Shown here: piece by piece, positions 6,212 through 8,464 of the stretch
Position numbering within the stretch: position 1 is the first letter of the stretch
Layout of the letters: each line of letters starts with the position of its first letter
Assembly (NCBI RefSeq): GCF_004138495.1
Contig: NZ_ML142884.1
Location: 12,746 to 21,209, forward strand
Length of the DNA: 8,464 nucleotides
From: Phytoactinopolyspora endophytica
GTDB taxonomy: Bacteria > Actinomycetota > Actinomycetes > Jiangellales > Jiangellaceae
Direction: 5' to 3'
Translations under genes and position numbers: made by a program
The notes under the pieces: generated by a model
Seen by the model: the letters and a program-made list of their open reading frames with translations, nothing else
Databases searched by the model: none
What the model was told of the DNA's origin: nothing

Positions 6212-7063
6212 ATGGAACTGGGTGTGCACGGACTGAACATGAACGCTGCCGTCGACCCGCACGACACAGCGCGGCTCGCTCGCCGGGTTGAAGAACTCGG
6301 ATACGGGTCATGGTGGGCAGCCGACCACGTCGTATTGCCAACAGGTCCCGACTCGCCGCGAGACCCCACCGGCGCCCTCATAGAGCCGCTGGTGCATCTG
6401 AGCTATGTCGCCTCGGTCACAACGCGGTTGGAGCTTGGCACGGGGGTGGTGATTCTCCCTCAGCGCAACCCACTGGTATTGGCCAAGCAGGCGGCAAGCT
6501 TGGATGTACTGAGCGGCGGCAGGCTCTTGCTGGGGCTGGGGTCAGGCTGGCTGGCTGAGGAGATGCGTGCGGTCGGTGTCTCACCCATCAACCGCGGCGC
6601 GCGAACGAATGAGTACATCGATTCCATGCGGTCGCTCTGGACCGACAAAGCTCCGTCGTACCGAGGAGAGTACGTGTCGTTCGACGCGGTAGACGCGCAT
6701 CCGCGCCCAGTGAGGTCGCACGGCCCGCACGTCGTCATCGGCGGCACGAGCGACCTCGCATTCCGACGCGCAGTCACTCGAGGCCACGGTTGGTACGGTA
6801 TCGGTAACAGCCCCACCGACCTCACCAAACACCTCGACGGATTGCGCCGGGTGGCTGAGGAAGTGGACCGGCCCGCACATCTGGGGCGGTTAGAGATCAG
6901 CTTCCTCCATCTCAACCCGGATACCGTGGACGACGACACGGCCCGAGAGTACGCCGACCTCGGGGCCGACCGCCTGGTGCTCTACCCTGGCCCGATCTCC
7001 AGCGCCGGTCAGACAGTGAGCTTCCTGGATCGCCATGCCGACCTTGCAAGCCGGGTGCTCTGA
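6212..7063 (+). CDS. Luciferase-like (LLM class) F420-type oxidoreductase
   Basis: From ATG 6212 the protein has 283 residues and starts with MELGVHGLN, the usual first beta strand of this TIM-barrel family; in-frame ATG 6197 and TTG 6191 are alternatives. GGGGG at 6199-6203 sits 8 bases before the chosen start. Family landmarks: WWAADHVVLP at about 34-43, LELGTGVVILPQRNP near 73-87, LDVLSGGRLLLGLGSGWLAEE at about 97-117 (the strongest signature), and VVIGGTSDLAFRRA at about 174-187. These match the F420-dependent TIGR03619-like group, which carries out two-electron redox chemistry on small organic molecules with reduced F420 (or FMN) as hydride source. The substrate cannot be read from sequence. 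It stands 88 bases after the SRPBCC pair on the same strand and may be co-transcribed with it. No damage is seen. Confidence 0.88.
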   Translation: MELGVHGLNMNAAVDPHDTARLARRVEELGYGSWWAADHVVLPTGPDSPRDPTGALIEPLVHLSYVASVTTRLELGTGVVILPQRNPLVLAKQAASLDVLSGGRLLLGLGSGWLAEEMRAVGVSPINRGARTNEYIDSMRSLWTDKAPSYRGEYVSFDAVDAHPRPVRSHGPHVVIGGTSDLAFRRAVTRGHGWYGIGNSPTDLTKHLDGLRRVAEEVDRPAHLGRLEISFLHLNPDTVDDDTAREYADLGADRLVLYPGPISSAGQTVSFLDRHADLASRVL

Positions 7064-7151
7064 TCCGATGACCTTGTAATGAACGCCATTCCCTCCCGAG
7101 CGCCTGCCGCGCCTCCATATGCACTCCGGAGGGCGAAGAGCAGGATTCGCT

Positions 7152-7171
7152 ACGTCGGTTACATCTGACGT
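7152..7171. promoter_or_regulatory. Possible operator: ACGTC inverted repeat
   Basis: ACGTC (7152-7156), a 10-base spacer and GACGT (7167-7171) form a symmetric pair about 33 bases before the DUF899 remnant start. The spacing suits a dimeric regulator facing one side of the helix, but the arms are short and chance is plausible. Confidence 0.2.
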
Positions 7172-7203
7172 GCGGATCGAATCGTGTCAAGAAGGGACTA
7201 GTT

Positions 7204-7344
7204 ATGAAGACGAAGAATCACGCGATTGTCAGCCGGGCAGAGTGGCAGGCTGCCCGTGATGAGCTGCTCAAGCGCGAGAAAGAGCACACCCGGATGGGCG
7301 ATGAATGACAGATGTGGATCCGCCGCCACGACGAGTATCTATGA
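7204..7344 (+). pseudogene. DUF899 family gene reduced to its two ends
   Basis: ATG 7204, preceded by AAGGGA about 7 bases upstream, opens a 34-codon frame with HAIVSRAEWQAARDELLKREKE, which closely resembles the conserved N-terminus of DUF899 (thioredoxin-like) proteins. It stops at TGA 7306-7308. Directly after this stop, in the same frame, the text reads MWIRRHDEYL followed by TGA 7342-7344; a W-x-R-x-HDEY/HDRY ending is typical of the C-terminus of this family. Members are normally about 220-250 residues, so close to 200 internal residues are missing while both ends remain. The product would at most be a 34-residue helical peptide. Function of the intact family is poorly defined. The N-terminal match is strong; the C-terminal match is short but its position makes it credible. 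Confidence 0.7.
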
Positions 7345-7373
7345 ACGTTGACGGAGGTGGCGCTGACGACGGC

Positions 7374-7380
7374 AAGGAGG
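7374..7380 (+). promoter_or_regulatory. Ribosome binding site of the SARP gene
   Basis: AAGGAGG lies 9 bases before GTG 7390 and decides that start over ATG 7414 and the upstream TTG 7348. Confidence 0.6.
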
Positions 7381-7389
7381 GAGTACGTC

Positions 7390-8167
7390 GTGAGGTCAAG
7401 TCTCGGGCTGGAGATGCGGCTGCTAGGGCCGCTTGAGGTGCGGGGCGATGGCGTGCCCGTCGCCGTGCGCGGACGGCGTCCGCGAGCGTTGCTATGCGTC
7501 TTGGCGCTAGCCGGTGGCCGGCCCGTTACGGCCGACATCATGACCGATCGGATCTGGGGCGAGGCGGGGTTGCCGGCCGACGTCCGTGGCAGCCTGCACA
7601 CCTATGTTCACCGACTCCGCACTGCGCTGGGCGCTGCGGCCGTCGTCGCGGGCGATGGCGGATATCGGCTCGCGGTAGAGCCGGAGGCGGTCGATGCGGT
7701 GCAATTCACCCGCCTCCTTACGGGCGTCCTACCGCCAACGTACGACGCACTAGAGCAGGCGCTGGCTCTGTGGCGCGACACCCGTTTACCGAGCCGCTCT
7801 CCGACTGGCTCACCGAGTACGAGCAGCCGCGGCTCGTGGAACACTACCTGACGCCCTAGAACACCGGATCGACCTCGGCCCGGCGCCCGGTCGGCGGGCC
7901 GACTTGATCGCCGAGCTACAGCAACTCACCGCCCTCCACCCGCTGCGAGAAACCTTGTGGCAGCGGCTGCTAACGGCGCTCGAGCAGTCCGGACGTCGCT
8001 CCGAAGCGCTCGAGGCCTACGAGACGATCCGCTCCCAGCTCGCCGACGAGCTGGGAGCCGACCCCGGCGCGGAGCTGAAGCAGATTCACGCACGGCTGCT
8101 GATCGACCCAGAGCAGGCACCTGCGCCTGCTGAGCCGACACGATGTGCTCCTGGTGGAGCGGGATAG
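7390..8167 (+). pseudogene. SARP-type regulator (winged helix plus BTAD), broken by two frameshifts
   Basis: From GTG 7390 the first frame encodes the OmpR-like DNA-binding domain of SARP/AfsR-type activators: MRLLGPLEVRGDG, RRPRALLCVLALAGGRPV, then SLHTYVHRLRTALG, and it enters the BTAD domain at ALEQALALWRDT. The match then jumps to another frame near 7781-7783 (a CCC run) with PFTEPLSDWLTEYEQPRLVEHYL. It jumps again near 7852 to ALEHRIDLG, AELQQLTALHPLRETLWQRLL and SGRRSEALEAYETIRSQLADELG, the conserved BTAD end. Each jump is repaired by adding one base, so both look like single-base losses. As written, the first frame ends at a TGA at 7849-7851. Restored, the protein would have about 260 residues and no NB-ARC domain. 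SARP proteins activate local, often secondary-metabolite, genes. The 3' tail (8130-8167) is not BTAD-like and reflects fusion to the neighbouring fragment. Confidence 0.82.
8112..8131. repeat. Inverted repeat at the SARP / ImmA-IrrE join
   Basis: AGCAGGC (8112-8118), a 6-base spacer and GCCTGCT (8125-8131) form a perfect 7-bp inverted repeat at the place where the SARP 3' end meets the truncated ImmA/IrrE-like fragment. It could be a weak terminator without a T tract, or a hairpin that helped the deletion. Confidence 0.4.
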
Positions 8168-8371
8168 TAACCGCCTGATAGAAGACGTAGTCGGCGGCGT
8201 CTGTCGATACCCACAAACCGCAAGGTGCTGCAGTGCCGAGACGCATCCGTACAAACCGCAACGGTGGCCGCGATCCTGCGAGAGCGCCTGACAGAACGCG
8301 CTGAGCGTGAACGGGCGCGGATAATCCAAGGTGCGGAGAGCTTCTTCGCACCTATCCTGGACGTCTTGCAT
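8139..8371 (-). pseudogene. ImmA/IrrE-like metallopeptidase gene, 5' remnant
   Basis: Reading leftwards from ATG 8371, the text is CEEALRTLDYPRPFTLSAFCQALSQDRG. After a one-base slip near 8260-8266 it continues LRFVRMRLGTAAPCGLW and VSTDAADYVFYQAV, ending PLHQEHIV at 8139. This matches the N-terminal part of small actinobacterial ImmA/IrrE-like (ParH-like) proteins, in which GPCGLW, a TDYVFY-type strand and PLHQEHI come directly before the zinc-binding HELGH motif. Here the sequence leaves the family just before that motif and runs into the SARP 3' end, so the catalytic residues are lost. Intact relatives usually sit next to an XRE-type regulator gene and are thought to be regulators or proteases; none is visible here. 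Frameshift plus truncation make it a clear pseudogene. The family call rests on remembered motifs. Confidence 0.65.
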
Positions 8372-8402
8372 ACTGAACTGGGTCTTCGGATCCTGGCGGG
8401 GA

Positions 8403-8428
8403 GGCCATCCTTCGGGGTGGCCTTCTTT
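8403..8428 (+). terminator. Intrinsic terminator with UUCG loop
   Basis: GGCCATCC (8403-8410), TTCG (8411-8414) and GGGTGGCC (8415-8422) give an 8-bp stem with one T-G wobble and the very stable UUCG tetraloop, followed by TTCTTT. This is a good Rho-independent terminator for plus-strand transcripts. The gene it served is not obvious: the nearest plus-strand gene is the broken SARP more than 200 bases upstream, so the original upstream gene may have been deleted. Confidence 0.7.
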
Positions 8429-8464
8429 GTGTGTGTGGCGGTGGGCTGATGGGGACGAAGGTGC

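Noticed and set aside
8225..8449. A 74-codon plus-strand frame before the window end
   Set aside because: It is antisense to the ImmA/IrrE-like remnant and runs through the terminator hairpin.
1..8464. CRISPR arrays, tRNA or rRNA genes, insertion sequences
   Set aside because: No regularly spaced repeats, no cloverleaf-like segments and no transposase or terminal repeats were found on reading both strands.

Overview
The window is high-GC DNA with strong GC preference at third codon positions, GTG starts and typical actinobacterial families: a MocR-like aminotransferase domain, DesK/DesR-type two-component proteins, a SARP/BTAD regulator, an F420-type luciferase-like monooxygenase, and an ImmA/IrrE-like fragment. 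It most likely comes from an Actinomycetota chromosome (Mycobacteriales would fit), but I cannot name the genus. I found no tRNA, rRNA, CRISPR array, transposase or integrase.

Layout from left to right. (1) 1-693: 3' part of a PLP-dependent aminotransferase-fold gene, cut by the window edge. (2) 789-1095, minus strand: remnant of a SCO6745/SalK-like gene that keeps its first ~22 and last ~70 residues but has lost the middle. (3) 1316-1870, minus strand: an unrecognised protein with a coiled coil, starting next to (4) 1880-2215: the 3' end of a membrane fatty-acid desaturase, truncated, frameshifted and missing the second His of its last histidine box. (5) 2279-2884: an intact DesR-like NarL/LuxR response regulator, facing tail-to-tail, with 4 bp between stops, (6) 4874-2889: a large DesK-like kinase built from two successive membrane sensor plus DHp modules; the first DHp has no phospho-accepting His and only the second is followed by an ATPase domain. 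(7) 5048-5527 and 5671-6123: two tandem AHSA1-type SRPBCC proteins with strong ribosome binding sites. (8) 6212-7063: an F420-type LLM oxidoreductase. (9) 7204-7344: a DUF899 gene reduced to its first ~30 and last ~9 residues. (10) 7390-8167: a SARP/BTAD regulator broken by two apparent single-base deletions. (11) 8139-8371, minus strand: the front of an ImmA/IrrE-like protease gene, frameshifted and cut just before the expected HExxH motif, joined tail-to-tail to the SARP 3' end. A hairpin with a UUCG loop and T-rich tail lies at 8403-8428.

Two things stand out. The first is the tandem sensor kinase and its regulator. In bacteria, DesK/DesR-type pairs often control desaturases; here the kinase and regulator look intact while the adjacent desaturase is a wreck, so the pair may have lost its local target or taken on another, for example the divergent SRPBCC genes. 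The second is the amount of decay: five clearly broken genes in 8.5 kb, three kinds of damage (internal deletion keeping both ends, end truncation, single-base loss), interleaved with intact genes. Sequencing error could explain the single-base losses but not the large internal deletions.
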